From Mugil cephalus (lineage: Eukaryota > Chordata > Actinopteri > Mugiliformes > Mugilidae), in contig NC_061775.1 of assembly GCF_022458985.1 (NCBI RefSeq), positions 28,984,495 to 29,048,494 on the forward strand: 64,000 nucleotides of DNA. Reading direction: 5' to 3'. The position numbers were made by a program, and so were the translations under genes. Positions 27,851 to 37,337 of this stretch are shown in pieces. Each line of letters starts with the position of its first letter. Position 1 is the stretch's first letter. Under the pieces are notes generated by a model. It saw only the letters and a program-made list of their open reading frames with translations, searched no databases and was not told the origin of the DNA.

Positions 27851-28965
27851 TTGCCCATTGCCGTACCCTTTATCTGTAAATAAAATTGTTCATTGAACAC
27901 AAAATCGTTTCTCATCAAATTAATTTCCAAGAGCTGTATCAGCTCCTCATCCGGCCGGAGGGGATCGGGGTATTTTGCAAAACATTTTTTTACTGCATCA
28001 ATACCTCTAGCGATATCAATATTTGTATATAAACTGGCCACATCCATAGAAAAAAAGTAAGAATTGGATGGAATCCATAAACCCTTAATAATATCAATAA
28101 AATGATAAGTATCTTTCAAATATGCCGGATGTCTGGTGGAAAGCGGATTAAGGTAAAAATCTAAGTACTCTGCCGTGTAGTACGTTTCACTACCACAGTC
28201 AGATACTATAGGACGTCCAGGGGGCACTTCAAAAGGAACCGTCCAACTATTTGGATCCTTATGAATTTTGGGAAGAGTGTAAAAACGTCGTTCCCTTGGT
28301 TGTATATCCCCTTTTAAATACTTCCTTTGTTTTTCATTGATGAATTTCTTAGTTTTTAAATTCTGTAAAATATTGTCAATTAAAGGGATAGTGTCCATGA
28401 AGATAGGTTGAGCTAATTTTTTATAATAAATCGGATCATTCAATTGTCGTTCTGCCTCTAGTATATATTGTTCTCTATCCAATATGACAACTGTTGCCCC
28501 TTTGTCAGCAGGCTTTATGACAATATGTTTTAAATGTGTCAACTCCCTAAGAGCCTTAACTTCTTCTGTTGACAAATTACATCTCTCCTGGACTGGTCTA
28601 AAATGTATGTCAAATAAATATTTATCCTCCTCCATCAGGTTAAGGACCTCCAATGGAAGCCTTTCCGATGGAGGGGTCCAATGTGAAGGCCCCGTGAACG
28701 GAGGTACGTCCCTATTGTTTGAATCTTTAAAGTAAGTAGCCAATTGTATTCTCCTATGATAATTTTGTAAATCTGATTGAAGCTGGTTTTTCTGATTCTT
28801 ACCTATATCCAGAGATGGGACAAAGGTCAAACCTCGGCTCAGAAGATCCCTCTGTGGTTTTGAGAGCTGAAAGTTCTTAGCCAAAACTAAAACATTTTCC
28901 ACAGAAGAGGACCGAGGTCCCTCAACCCCCTCTGACGTTAGACTTAGAGGGCGGTTAAGTTTAAC
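27850..28965 (-). pseudogene. Penelope-like reverse transcriptase (ORF2), truncated, family 1
   Basis: About 370 codons in the -1 frame of ORF1, without an ATG. Blocks seen in order: KHIVIKPADKGATVVI, RRFYTLPKIHKD, GRPIVSDCGSET, FFSMDVASLYTNID (A motif with its catalytic Asp) and FYLQIKGTAMGK (B motif). The sequence then leaves the family at about 27850, so the YLDD motif and the GIY-YIG endonuclease are absent. The D-x-x-SLYTN and GTAMG signatures are those of Penelope-like elements rather than LINEs or retroviruses. Without the C motif it cannot be active. Confidence 0.9.
28924..28965 (-). promoter_or_regulatory. Candidate -1 ribosomal frameshift signal, family 1
   Basis: On the minus strand the ORF1 codons CTG TTA AAC give the heptamer G TTA AAC (28965-28959). 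Seven bases later comes CCCTCT (28951-28946), a 12-base loop, and AGAGGG (28933-28928). An outer AAC (28956-28954) can pair with GTT (28926-28924). ORF2 is in the -1 frame and its open frame covers this point. Confidence 0.7.
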
Positions 28966-30765
28966 AGGGTTGCCCAATGTTCGAGCATAGCCTGTCCCGT
29001 CTTTTTAGTCCAGTGGACATTATCAAGCTCCGTGTGGAAGTCCTCATCATCAAGTGGAGCAAGAGAGAGTAAATTCCTCTCCATATGTCCATTCAGGACC
29101 CTAAGAGTCTGTTTCTCATCTCTGGACAAAGAAGAAGAAAAATTAATCTGGGGGACCCAGACTTCAGCGTAGGGGAACTTCTTCCTAGCAGCTCTCACTG
29201 CTCCTTGTAGCTGCTTCACAGACGTTTCCTTCGCCTTTTGATTCTTATGGTTAAGTCCAAATGACAAGATGATCTTTTCCACCGTCACATTGGAGGTAGC
29301 CTTGCTCATCAAGGCCTCTGCATGTCGGAAGCTGGCCCCGGGGTAAGCATCAATTTGCAGATCCGGGATGTCATATGGTGGGATTCTAGACAAATTGGAA
29401 TCCCCCACTATCAGCCATTTCCGCGTAACATGAAGACCCCAATCAATCATTTTACGCTCAGAATTGACATGTCGTGTAGGCCTCTGACGTTGTGGTGGGG
29501 TGGGCGTCCCACCCGCTGCTGCTGTCTGGGAACCCCCGTGGTCACTCCCTGGCTGGTGAACTTGGGCCGGGGCCAAGATCTGTGCCCCTGTTTCCTCCTC
29601 GCCCCCTACAGAACTGTCCTGGCTGACCGGAAGCGCCGCACCGGCAGGTTCATCCAGGTGTACCCGCCGTGGGGAGCCGAACAAGTCCTCCAAGTCATCC
29701 AGGTAAGGACTCTGAACTTGTGGAGGTTTGGGAGAAGCCTTCCGTCCGTCGTCTGCCAAATCCAGGAACAGGTCTTCCGTCAAGACCAGCCCTCTTAGTC
29801 TCCTGGCTCCGGGATCCCTCTGTTCCAGGGGTTCCATTTGCGGAGGTTGTGGGACCTGAGGGGGCTCTAATGTGATCAGGGGCTGTGCCACCGGTTGTTG
29901 GGGGGCCTCTGTCAGCGGTGGTTGCGGTAGCGGTGGTTGTGGAGCCTGATCCGCTCCCAGGCTAGTGGCCTCAGTCGTCGTGGCTGGCACCACCGTGGTC
30001 TGTTGCGGCCCTCGGGCTTGCTGATCCGTAGGAACAGGCGGTGGTTGGTTATCACCATCAAGTCTGGCTGTTACTAGGGCCTGTGCATGGTCAATAGCCT
30101 CTTGGGTGATACGCGGCAGGTTCCGTTTGGCCCATCTGACAGCCACTTCAAAAGGCTCCTTCCAATCCCGAACCGAGAGCTCGGCAATCTCCCCCAACAC
30201 CGTGTCAAGGCTCTCTTCATAATGTTCCTGCAGAATAAGCTGGGTATTGTAACCCCAGTTTTCTGCATTCCCCTTAATCATCCCCACCGTCTTATTGGTG
30301 GGAGATGCTGGTCTTATCATCTCCGACAGGACGTCAACCATCTTGGAAATCATCCTGGGTGGCTGCCTCCCAGTCTTGGGTGCCACGTTCTGGAGATGAT
30401 GCACCATTTTGATGACTGCGTGCAGTTTTCTAGTCAGCCGCCGAAATTGTGGGCCCGCTGGCTGTCTCTTGATTCCATCCTCAGACCTGTCCCTTCGCGG
30501 AGAAACAAATCTGCGAGGGGGTCCTCGAAAATCCTGGCGGACCACGTCCGCAAACGATCGGGATTGGGGACCGTAGTATCGGGAGGGTACGGGGTGGAGG
30601 CACTGGCCGGTTAGGGAGAGGGGACCGATCCCATCCCCGTCTGGGCATGGGAGGTGCTCGGGCCATCCACTCCCCCCTCCCGTAGTCCCGAGGCGGCTGG
30701 CGACGCTGTCGGCGGCGTCCGCCGCGCTGGACGAGGGTCCAGCCGTCGTCATAATAGTCACCCAT
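28944..30765 (-). CDS. PLE ORF1, family 1: basic N-terminus plus SGNH-hydrolase-like domain
   Basis: ATG 30765 gives MGDYYDDGWTLVQRGGRRR; the frame shifts by one base near 30590 and then stays open to TAA 28944, so the copy carries one lesion. The N-terminus is rich in Arg, Gly and Pro. A helical segment follows (KLHAVIKMVHHLQNV), then a long Pro/Gln-rich linker. The C-terminal 170 residues have KWLIVGDSNLSRIP (block I, Ser), DAYPGASFRH, ILSFGLNHKN (block III, Asn) and DNVHWT (block V Asp and His). These are the SGNH/GDSL catalytic positions. Its role is unknown; esterase-type ORF1 proteins are known in CR1-type LINEs. It could be an RNA-binding or lipid-acting accessory protein. Confidence 0.8.
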
Positions 30766-30876
30766 AGCTATGGGTGACGTTTTGGATTTCAAAAATGAAT
30801 TAAAACAAATTAAAATATGAATTAAGAAACAAAAAATGAGTTATTTTGTAAAAAAACAATAAACAACTAAAGGAGG

Positions 30877-30932
30877 GTGTGTCTGGGCGACGTTTCGACC
30901 CTTCCTGGGTCTTCCTCAGGCCTACGACACAC
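30877..30932 (-). ncRNA. Hammerhead-ribozyme-like motif, family 1
   Basis: The minus strand has GTGTGTC, then GTA, GGC, the core CTGAGGA, stem II GACCC/GGGTC with loop AGGAA, then GAAA and CGTC, GCC and finally GACACAC. Stem I pairs GGC with GCC at the core and GTGTGTC with GACACAC outside. Cleavage would follow CGTC. Stem III is only the palindrome ACGT, so activity would need a dimer. One extra A sits between CTGAGGA and stem II. It lies about 110 bases upstream of the ORF1 start. Confidence 0.7.
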
Positions 30933-31020
30933 TAAAAACACACTCGGGTCAGGAAGCTGGAAAATGATGTTGCCTCGTCGAGCGTCCGAGCAAGAATGAG
31001 CTTTCGGTGAATTCGCTCGG

Positions 31021-31030
31021 CTTTTATAAA
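31021..31030 (-). promoter_or_regulatory. Candidate TATA box upstream of the family 1 hammerhead
   Basis: TTTATAAAAG on the minus strand lies about 90 bases upstream of the hammerhead motif, in the right direction to drive the element. The plus-strand family has no obvious match at the same place. Confidence 0.35.
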
Positions 31031-31224
31031 CTCTGTTCGCTAATTGTCTTTTCTTGTTTTTAAAGTTTGCCAAATGTAATATCAACTCCTCTCTTGTATT
31101 TTTTAACCCTGTAATCACCTAATCAAATGGATTGTAATGAAATTGAATGAAAGTGACTAAAAATGAATGAAATTAAATAAAATAAAGTAGAATAAGTGAA
31201 ATGTTTTTAATAAATGTTTTTTAC

Positions 31225-31622
31225 AGAAAAAGTGGTTAGGGTTAGGGCCAGGGTAGAATGTGGTTAGGGTTAGGATAAGATAATGGGGTTAGGGCTATAA
31301 TCAAAAGGTGGTTAGGGTTAGGGCCAGGGTAGACTAGGGTTAGGGTTAGGGCAAAACAATAGGGTTAGGGGTATAATTAGGGTTAGGACCAGGGTAGAAT
31401 GTGGTTAGGGTTAGGGCACAATAATGGGGTTAGGGTTATAATCAGAAGGTGGTTAGGGTTAGGGCCAGGTTAGAATGTGGTTAGGGTTAGGGCAAAATAA
31501 TGGGGTTAGGGCTATAATCAAAAGGTGGTTAGGGTTAGGGCCAGGGTAGAATAGGGTTAGGGTTAGGGCAAAACAATAGGGTTAGGGTTAGGGTTAGGGG
31601 TTAGGGTTAGGGTTAGGGGAAA
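31225..31622. repeat. Degenerate telomere-like tract in a higher-order repeat (TTAGGG on plus)
   Basis: GGTTAGGGTTAGGG alternates with spacers such as CCAGGGTAGAATGT, GCAAAATAATGGG and CTATAATCAAAAGGT in blocks of about 110-130 bases. It ends in an uninterrupted (TTAGGG)n of about 50 bases. For the minus-strand PLE this is C-rich on its sense strand and upstream, where the tail of a preceding tandem unit would be. Confidence 0.85.
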
Positions 31623-33500
31623 TTAAACCTTTCTCGATGCCGCACCCTGGGCTGCCAAGTGACTCACCCAGTTTGGGGTAGTGCGGCAAAGGTATGGCAC
31701 GGGCCGACGCATGTCACTCAGGGTCCTTCAACCATATCGTGGTCTGGAAACAGAATCGTGAAGATGAAGCAAGGCACGTGTCCAGGCCACCCCACCACCA
31801 GGTAAGTACAATTTAAAGGTAAGTATGGTTTTAGGTTAGTGTCTATTAATCATCCGGCCACTGGTCAGAGATCCAAGACCCGCGCCCAAGGGGAGAGATA
31901 TATAAGAGAACAGCAAAGTTTAAGTGAGATCCGGGGAACAATCCCAGGCCAGGCCAAGGGCTGCTCCAGGTCGGGCGAGTCCCAGAGTCCCAGCACAACA
32001 AGGAGTCTGAGTCAGGGTAGCCTAAAGTCCTAGCTGCCACCCCCGAGTCCAGGGTCGATTCCACGCTTCCTCCAAGAGCCACCAGGACCAGCCACGACAG
32101 AGCGGTGCCTTCCCGGCACTCAGGGAGTCGGGACAGCTGGAGGAACGGCGACTAGCGTCGTCAACCAGAGTCCCAGAATAGCGAGAAATCAGACCCAGAG
32201 CTCGCTAAGTCCCAACCCAGTAAGTACGGACGAATACCAAATACCGGAAGTGCGTCAAACAGGTAAGTAAGGGTTACATTGGGTCTGAGAAGCAAAAAAT
32301 TGAACCAGTTAGAGTACGACTATACCTAGGTCCCGGTGCATCCAAGGTCTGTTCCCTAAGCAGAACAGAGGATGTGAATTTGGGGGGGTGAAGACTAAAA
32401 AAGAACCCAGATAAATGGGAAAGCCAGATTCCACGTGTGTGGTGCGCAATGGGCTGTGAGTGGTGAGGCTAAGCCTCTTGGAAAATTGGGCCACGATTAA
32501 GGTCCTGCCGCCCTGGACCACCTCCCAGCATGCCATCCTAATGGACCAATCTGGAAGGCCGCATACTTACCGCCCTGACCGACGAAGGCTGGTTGTTAAC
32601 ACCGCTAGGTAGCCCAAGTCCGGTCAGTCAGGGTGAAGCATCTTGGTCCCCGTCACCGGAGCACCACAACACAGGCAATCAATCAAGCAAGCAATTACAA
32701 CAATAGCATGAAACAAAATTCTGGCCTAAAGTCCTAGGAACTCACCCCGGGGATCCGCCGAGGTCCCCAGCGTTCCCCGGAATCAACCAGGGTTCGCCAG
32801 AGCTCCTCAAAGCAAGATCCCCCTATGCTAACCTGATGAGACCCGGCCGAGTTCCTGGCTAGCGCCGAGGAACCCGAGCCAGGACCCCCCAGGTCTCCCC
32901 CCAAGGTCTGGCAAGCCAAAACCAAGGTGAGGAAAACCAAGAGAGCCCCTGGTCCCATCTCCCATGAGACCCGGCTGAGCTCCGGGGCGTCCCCCCAATG
33001 GTAACAAGGATCAGCACCGCCAGGCGTTGCCTACCAAGCACCAAAGGGGTTGGGAGAACCAGAGAGAGCGGTGGCCAGCACCGTCCCTCCGGAGCCCCAG
33101 ACGCCCAGGAACCCGAGCCAGGACCCCCAAGGTATCCCCCCAAGGATTGGCAAGCCAAAACCAAGGTAAGGAAAACCAAGGGAGTCCCTGGTCCCATCAG
33201 CTAACCCACCCAAATAAAAGCTAGTGAATTAAGCTAAAATCCCAAGCAAATTCCTGTGTTCCATACACCGCAAAACCCCAGGAATTGCTCTATGCTATAA
33301 AAAAGCTAAAGTAAGCTAGTTCCCCAGCAAGTTCCTGTGTTCCATACACCGCAAAACCCCAGGAAATGCTCTAGCTATTTTAAAACAAAAGATAAACAGC
33401 AATTTCTGTGTCCCATACACCGCACGACCCCAGAGATTGCTCGTAGTCTTCAGTTAAGAAAAAAGCCAAGGGACTCACCCGTGCAATAGCTTTGATCAAG
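31623..33500. other. Unrecognised repeat-rich, GC-rich tract
   Basis: No gene is supported. 32870-32960 and 33107-33200 are direct repeats (both contain CCAAGG, CTGGCAAGCCAAAACC-like text and TGGTCCCAT). At 33246-33445 a unit of about 80 bases with GTGTYCCATACACCGC occurs three times. Splice-donor-like GGTAAGTA or AGTAAGTA strings recur at about 31801, 31819, 32220 and 32261. Long open frames on both strands follow from the GC-rich composition. Confidence 0.5.
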
Positions 33501-34000
33501 NNNNNNNNNNNNNNNNNNNNNNNNNNNNNNNNNNNNNNNNNNNNNNNNNNNNNNNNNNNNNNNNNNNNNNNNNNNNNNNNNNNNNNNNNNNNNNNNNNNN
33601 NNNNNNNNNNNNNNNNNNNNNNNNNNNNNNNNNNNNNNNNNNNNNNNNNNNNNNNNNNNNNNNNNNNNNNNNNNNNNNNNNNNNNNNNNNNNNNNNNNNN
33701 NNNNNNNNNNNNNNNNNNNNNNNNNNNNNNNNNNNNNNNNNNNNNNNNNNNNNNNNNNNNNNNNNNNNNNNNNNNNNNNNNNNNNNNNNNNNNNNNNNNN
33801 NNNNNNNNNNNNNNNNNNNNNNNNNNNNNNNNNNNNNNNNNNNNNNNNNNNNNNNNNNNNNNNNNNNNNNNNNNNNNNNNNNNNNNNNNNNNNNNNNNNN
33901 NNNNNNNNNNNNNNNNNNNNNNNNNNNNNNNNNNNNNNNNNNNNNNNNNNNNNNNNNNNNNNNNNNNNNNNNNNNNNNNNNNNNNNNNNNNNNNNNNNNN
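33501..34000. other. Assembly gap of exactly 500 N
   Basis: The round length shows a placeholder of unknown true size. It removes the 5' part of the first plus-strand PLE unit, including most of its ORF1. Confidence 1.
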
Positions 34001-34026
34001 CCCCTAGCGGGGGTCGGGTTCCCCTA

Positions 34027-34218
34027 GTGAATTTCTCCCCCGACCTTCCCCAAAGGGGAAAAGGAAAACCCCAAACCTCAAGTGACCACATTGAGAGAAA
34101 TATGGGCTTCATCCCTCTCCTGCCCAATGAAAAGTTTGAGACTGAGGCAGATGATATCCATTGGACGTCAGAGACAGCAATTGAGATGCTGGAACATTGG
34201 AGGTCCTTTTTAAACTAG
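34027..34218 (+). CDS. PLE ORF1 C-terminal end, unit A
   Basis: Only the last 60 residues are left after the gap. They include DDIHWTSETAIEMLEHW, the block V Asp and His of the SGNH-like domain, and end at TAG 34216-34218. Bases 34001-34090 look slightly altered by homopolymer errors. The last sense codons TTT TTA AAC form the frameshift heptamer. Confidence 0.75.
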   Translation: MNFSPDLPQRGKGKPQTSSDHIERNMGFIPLLPNEKFETEADDIHWTSETAIEMLEHWRSFLN

Positions 34219-34250
34219 ACTGCCCTCCAAGTCTCAGAGCGGAGGGGGTC
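34209..34250 (+). promoter_or_regulatory. Candidate -1 ribosomal frameshift signal, family 2 unit A
   Basis: T TTA AAC (34209-34215) is a canonical X XXY YYZ heptamer in the ORF1 frame and is followed at once by TAG. After seven bases, CCCTCC (34223-34228) can pair with GGAGGG (34241-34246) across a 12-base loop. Outer GAC (34218-34220) can pair with GTC (34248-34250). The ORF2 frame is -1 and open through the site, with no ATG. The same signal is intact at 63850-63891, and the heptamer is intact at 48799-48805. Confidence 0.8.
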
Positions 34251-35948
34251 GATAGATCTCAGCCTTTTTTGGCTCAAGACGTGGTGGTGCTGGCAAAAAA
34301 TTTTATATTATCCAGACCACAGCATGACCTTTTGAGGAGGGGACTGACCTTTATCCCCACTCTTGACATAGGCAGGGATCAAAAAGCACAATTAGAGTTT
34401 GATTTGCAATCCTACCATCGAAAAATTAAATTAGCAGCCTACTTCAAGGATTCTGCTAGGGCCGAACCTTCGCCATTCACGTGCACTTCGACTTGGACAC
34501 CTCCATTAGAAAAACTACCATTAGAAATTACGAGTTTAATTCATAAAGATTCTGAAGATCTTAAAAAACATTTCAGACCCATTAGGGAACAACCCAATAT
34601 TTCATGTTTGGAAGTTAAAGCCCTGAGGGAATTGATACACTCTAAACATATCGTAATCAAGCCCGCTGACAAGGGGTCAGCGGTTGTCATCATGAGTAGG
34701 GAACAATACATTTTCGAGGTAGAGAGGCAATTAAAAGATGTTGAATATTATAAAAAGTTGGAAAAACCAATTTACTGGGACACCATTCCTATGATAACAG
34801 AAATCTTGGATAGATTAAAAAAGAAAAAATTCATTAATGCCAAACAAAAGCAATATCTGATGGGCGACTTGCAACCGAGGGCAAGGAGGTTCTATATCCT
34901 CCCCAAGATCCATAAGGACCCGGCTAAATGGACGATTCCAAATGAATTGCCACCCGGGAGACCTATTGTCTCCGACTGTGGGAGCGAGACATACGGTACC
35001 GCAGAATATCTGGACTATTATTTGAATCCATTGTCTCTCCTGCACCCCGCCTATGTCAGAGATACCTACCATTTCATTGAAATTGTGAGGGAACTGAGGA
35101 TCCGCTCAGACTTTTATTTCTTCTCTATGGATGTTTCCAGCCTTTACACTAATATTCCCATTGATGCTGGCATCAATTGTGTCAGAAAGATTTTTGAAAA
35201 ATACCCAGACCCCAACCGCCCAGATGAGGAGCTCTTGCAGCTATTGGAGATTAATTTAACTAGAAATGATTTCATGTTCAATGAGGAATTTTATTTACAA
35301 ATTAAAGGGACGGCGATGGGGAAAAGGTTTGCCCCAGCTTATGCGAATATTTTTATGGCTAACTGGGAGCAGGAAGCCTTCTTAAAATGTCAAAAGAGAC
35401 CAGTACATTATTTGAGATATTTGGATGATATATGGGGCATATGGGCTGGAACATTGCAGGAATTCGAGGAATTTGTGGCGACACTAAACTCTCATGACCC
35501 TTCAATCCAATTGAGCACGGAAGTCAACCAACATTCCATTGATTTTTTAGACACAACGGTTTTTAAAGGTCCAGATTTTGAAAGGACCTTCCAGTTGGAT
35601 GTCAAAGTGTACTTCAAGAGCACTGACACCCATGCTCTACTTCATAAGACAAGTTTTCACCCAAAACACACTTTCAGGGGATTGGTCAAGTCACAGATTC
35701 TTCGATTTCATCGCATATGTACACGAGAAGAAGACTTCAAGGAAGCGGTTGACATATTGTTTCGGGCTTTAAGGGACAGGGGATATTGTAGATCCTTTTT
35801 GAGACGTTGTCTTAAGACATTTCAGGACAATAAGGACAAGGATCATGGAAATTTTGTCCCTTTGATTTCCACATATTTTTCTGGCAGTAAGCATCGCATG
35901 GGAAGTTTAAAAATAATTTTGAGACCGTGTTGGGAAGCTCGGCACTGA
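34213..35948 (+). CDS. Penelope-like reverse transcriptase (ORF2), unit A
   Basis: About 580 residues in one open frame (frame of 34197), starting inside ORF1 without an ATG. Motifs with residues counted from 34197: HIVIKPADKGSAVVI (fingers), RRFYILPKIHKD, GRPIVSDCGSET, MDVSSLYTNIP with Asp312 (A), QIKGTAMG at 369-375 (B), YLRYLDDIWG with YLDD 408-411 (C) and SIDFLDTTVFK (D/E region). This is the Penelope pattern, related to telomerase reverse transcriptase. All catalytic aspartates are present. The frame ends at 35948, and the endonuclease continues in another frame because of a one-base difference near 35894 (CATCGCATGG here, ATCTGCATGG in the units at about 50370 and 60250). Confidence 0.92.
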
Positions 35949-36322
35949 TCCCAGTTTCGAGGGTAATTTCTGCCTTCAGGAGAAACAAAAATCTCTCAGA
36001 TTTTCTTATCAGGGCAAAATTGCCTTCGCTTTCAGTTGAGAGACCACTTAAGTTGGACACGCAGTTTTGCAGATTAAAATTCATAAGGAACATGAAGGAC
36101 AAAACCTTGATTAAGATCACCCAGGCCTTTAGCCCGAGAACAACTAACTGTATTTATGTTCTATTTTGTAATATGTGTGGTGTTAAATATGTTGGAGAAA
36201 CAAAGAATAATCTGTCCACACTCGAAAAGAATCAACACAAGTATAATATTAAAAACAAAAAAGAGATGGACACCCCTTTAGTTAAGCATTTTTGTTGCAC
36301 GGCTTGGACTCCATCAGAGTAG
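35927..36322 (+). CDS. GIY-YIG endonuclease domain of PLE ORF2, unit A
   Basis: The frame carries SAFRRNKNLSDFLIRA, then TNCIYVLFCNMCGVKYVGET and NQHKYNIKNKK. IYV (36152-36160) and KYVG (36185-36196) are the GIY and YIG strands, with the C..C pair that Penelope endonucleases have before the second strand. It normally forms the C-terminus of the same polyprotein as the reverse transcriptase and nicks target DNA for priming. The conserved Arg region reads STLEKN here but STRMN in the units at about 55425 and 60580, so this copy is locally altered. It ends at 36322, just before the C-rich tract. Confidence 0.88.
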   Translation: MLGSSALIPVSRVISAFRRNKNLSDFLIRAKLPSLSVERPLKLDTQFCRLKFIRNMKDKTLIKITQAFSPRTTNCIYVLFCNMCGVKYVGETKNNLSTLEKNQHKYNIKNKKEMDTPLVKHFCCTAWTPSE

Positions 36323-36449
36323 CTGGGCTGCAGAAGGACGCGTCCTGGTCAGACCAGGAACGCAAGAGGAGGGAACGGCGCTGGATTTTTTGGCTGGGCA
36401 CCCTGGAACCAGCTGGACTGAATTCCAGGAGACGGTGATCCGGCCTTAC

Positions 36450-37035
36450 CCTAAATCTGGCCCTAATCCTAATCCCAACCTGGACTCTAACCCTAACCAC
36501 ACCTCTATATTGGCCCTAACCCTAACCATAGTCCCTAACCCTAACCACAGTCCTAATCCGGCCCTAACCCTAACCATTATCCTTAACCCGGCCCTAAACC
36601 TAACCATTCCCCTAATTTGACTCTAACCCCAATCTGATTGTTAACCCTAACCCTAACCATTATTCTTATCCCGGCCCTAAACCTAACCATACCCTCAATT
36701 TAGTCTAGCCCCAACCCGATTTCTAATCCTAACCCTAACCACAGTCCCTAACCCTAACCACAGTCCTAATCCGGCCCTAACCCTAACCATTATCCTTAAC
36801 CCGGCCCTAAACCTAACCCTAACCCTAATTTGACTCTAACCCTAACCCTATTTTTAACCCTAACCCTAACCATCATTGTTTTTCCCGGCCCTAACCCTAA
36901 CCTAACCCTCAATTTAGTCTAACCCTAACCCGATTTCTAATCCTAACCCTAACCATTATTCTTATTCCGGCCCTAACCCTAACCATACCCTCAATTTAGT
37001 CTAACCCTAACCCGATTTCTAATCCTAACCCTAAC
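36450..37035 (+). repeat. Degenerate CCCTAA tail of unit A with internal higher-order repeat
   Basis: CCCTAACCCTAACC alternates with ATTATCCTTAACCCGG, ATAGTCC and CCTCAATTTAGTCTAA spacers. A block of about 90 bases with AACCCGATTTCTAATCCTAA recurs several times. The same spacers in the same order occur in later units, so the tract is copied with the element and is not freshly added telomere. Confidence 0.92.
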
Positions 37036-37337
37036 CATATTCCCTTAATACTTTAAATACATTTAAAAATACATAAATTCATTAAAAACTATCAAACTTA
37101 TTAAAAATAATTGAATTACATTCAAATCATTGATATACAGGGGATTATAGGGTTAAACATTAGGGGGAGGGGTTGTTAACAAAAAGACGATAACAATTTC
37201 GAACTGAAAACTAAATGAACGAAAAACAAACCGAGGTTACAACAGGGGGAAACAAGAGCAGGAGCGTCATTTGCGCTTTGACAGCCGAAGGAGCAACATC
37301 TCCCCGACTGTGCTGAGAGCCGTAGCAGCATTTTACT
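37036..37337 (+). other. AT-rich spacer between the C-rich tail and the hammerhead, unit A
   Basis: Non-coding, well conserved between units (ATTAGGGGGAGGGGTTGTTA, AAGAGCAGGAGCGTCATTTG, GAAGGAGCAACATCTCCCCG). By position it may hold the element promoter, but no clear TATA box is seen. Confidence 0.6.

Larger units (their letters stand above)
27850..30932 (-). mobile_element. Penelope-like element, family 1, 3'-truncated
   Basis: Sense order on the minus strand is hammerhead motif (30877-30932), leader, ORF1 (30765-28944), frameshift signal, and ORF2 cut off at about 27850. Homology to the plus-strand array stops at the reverse-transcriptase B motif. Everything downstream (C motif, endonuclease, C-rich tail) is missing. 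Protein sequence is clearly diverged from the array family although order and signals are the same. Confidence 0.88.

Noticed and set aside
29322..30614. Plus-strand frames of 158 and 175 residues opposite PLE ORF1
   Set aside because: They are antisense to the conserved SGNH-bearing ORF1 and have no recognisable domain.
32734..33224. Overlapping open frames of 60-112 residues on both strands in the GC-rich tract
   Set aside because: They come from repeat units with few stop codons; the frames are not conserved between the repeats.
33450..34127. Long open frames across the N run on both strands
   Set aside because: They consist of undetermined bases and have no coding meaning.
35896..35912. 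A second slippery heptamer, T TTA AAA, near the reverse transcriptase-endonuclease junction with the endonuclease in the -1 frame
   Set aside because: Units at about 50370 and 60250 carry a one-base difference just upstream (ATCTGCATGG) that puts both domains in one frame, so a plain indel explains unit A. No conserved hairpin follows.
36450..37035. CRISPR-like array, because of regular spacers between repeats
   Set aside because: The repeats are telomere-like hexamers with spacers that recur between units; the host is a vertebrate and there are no cas genes.
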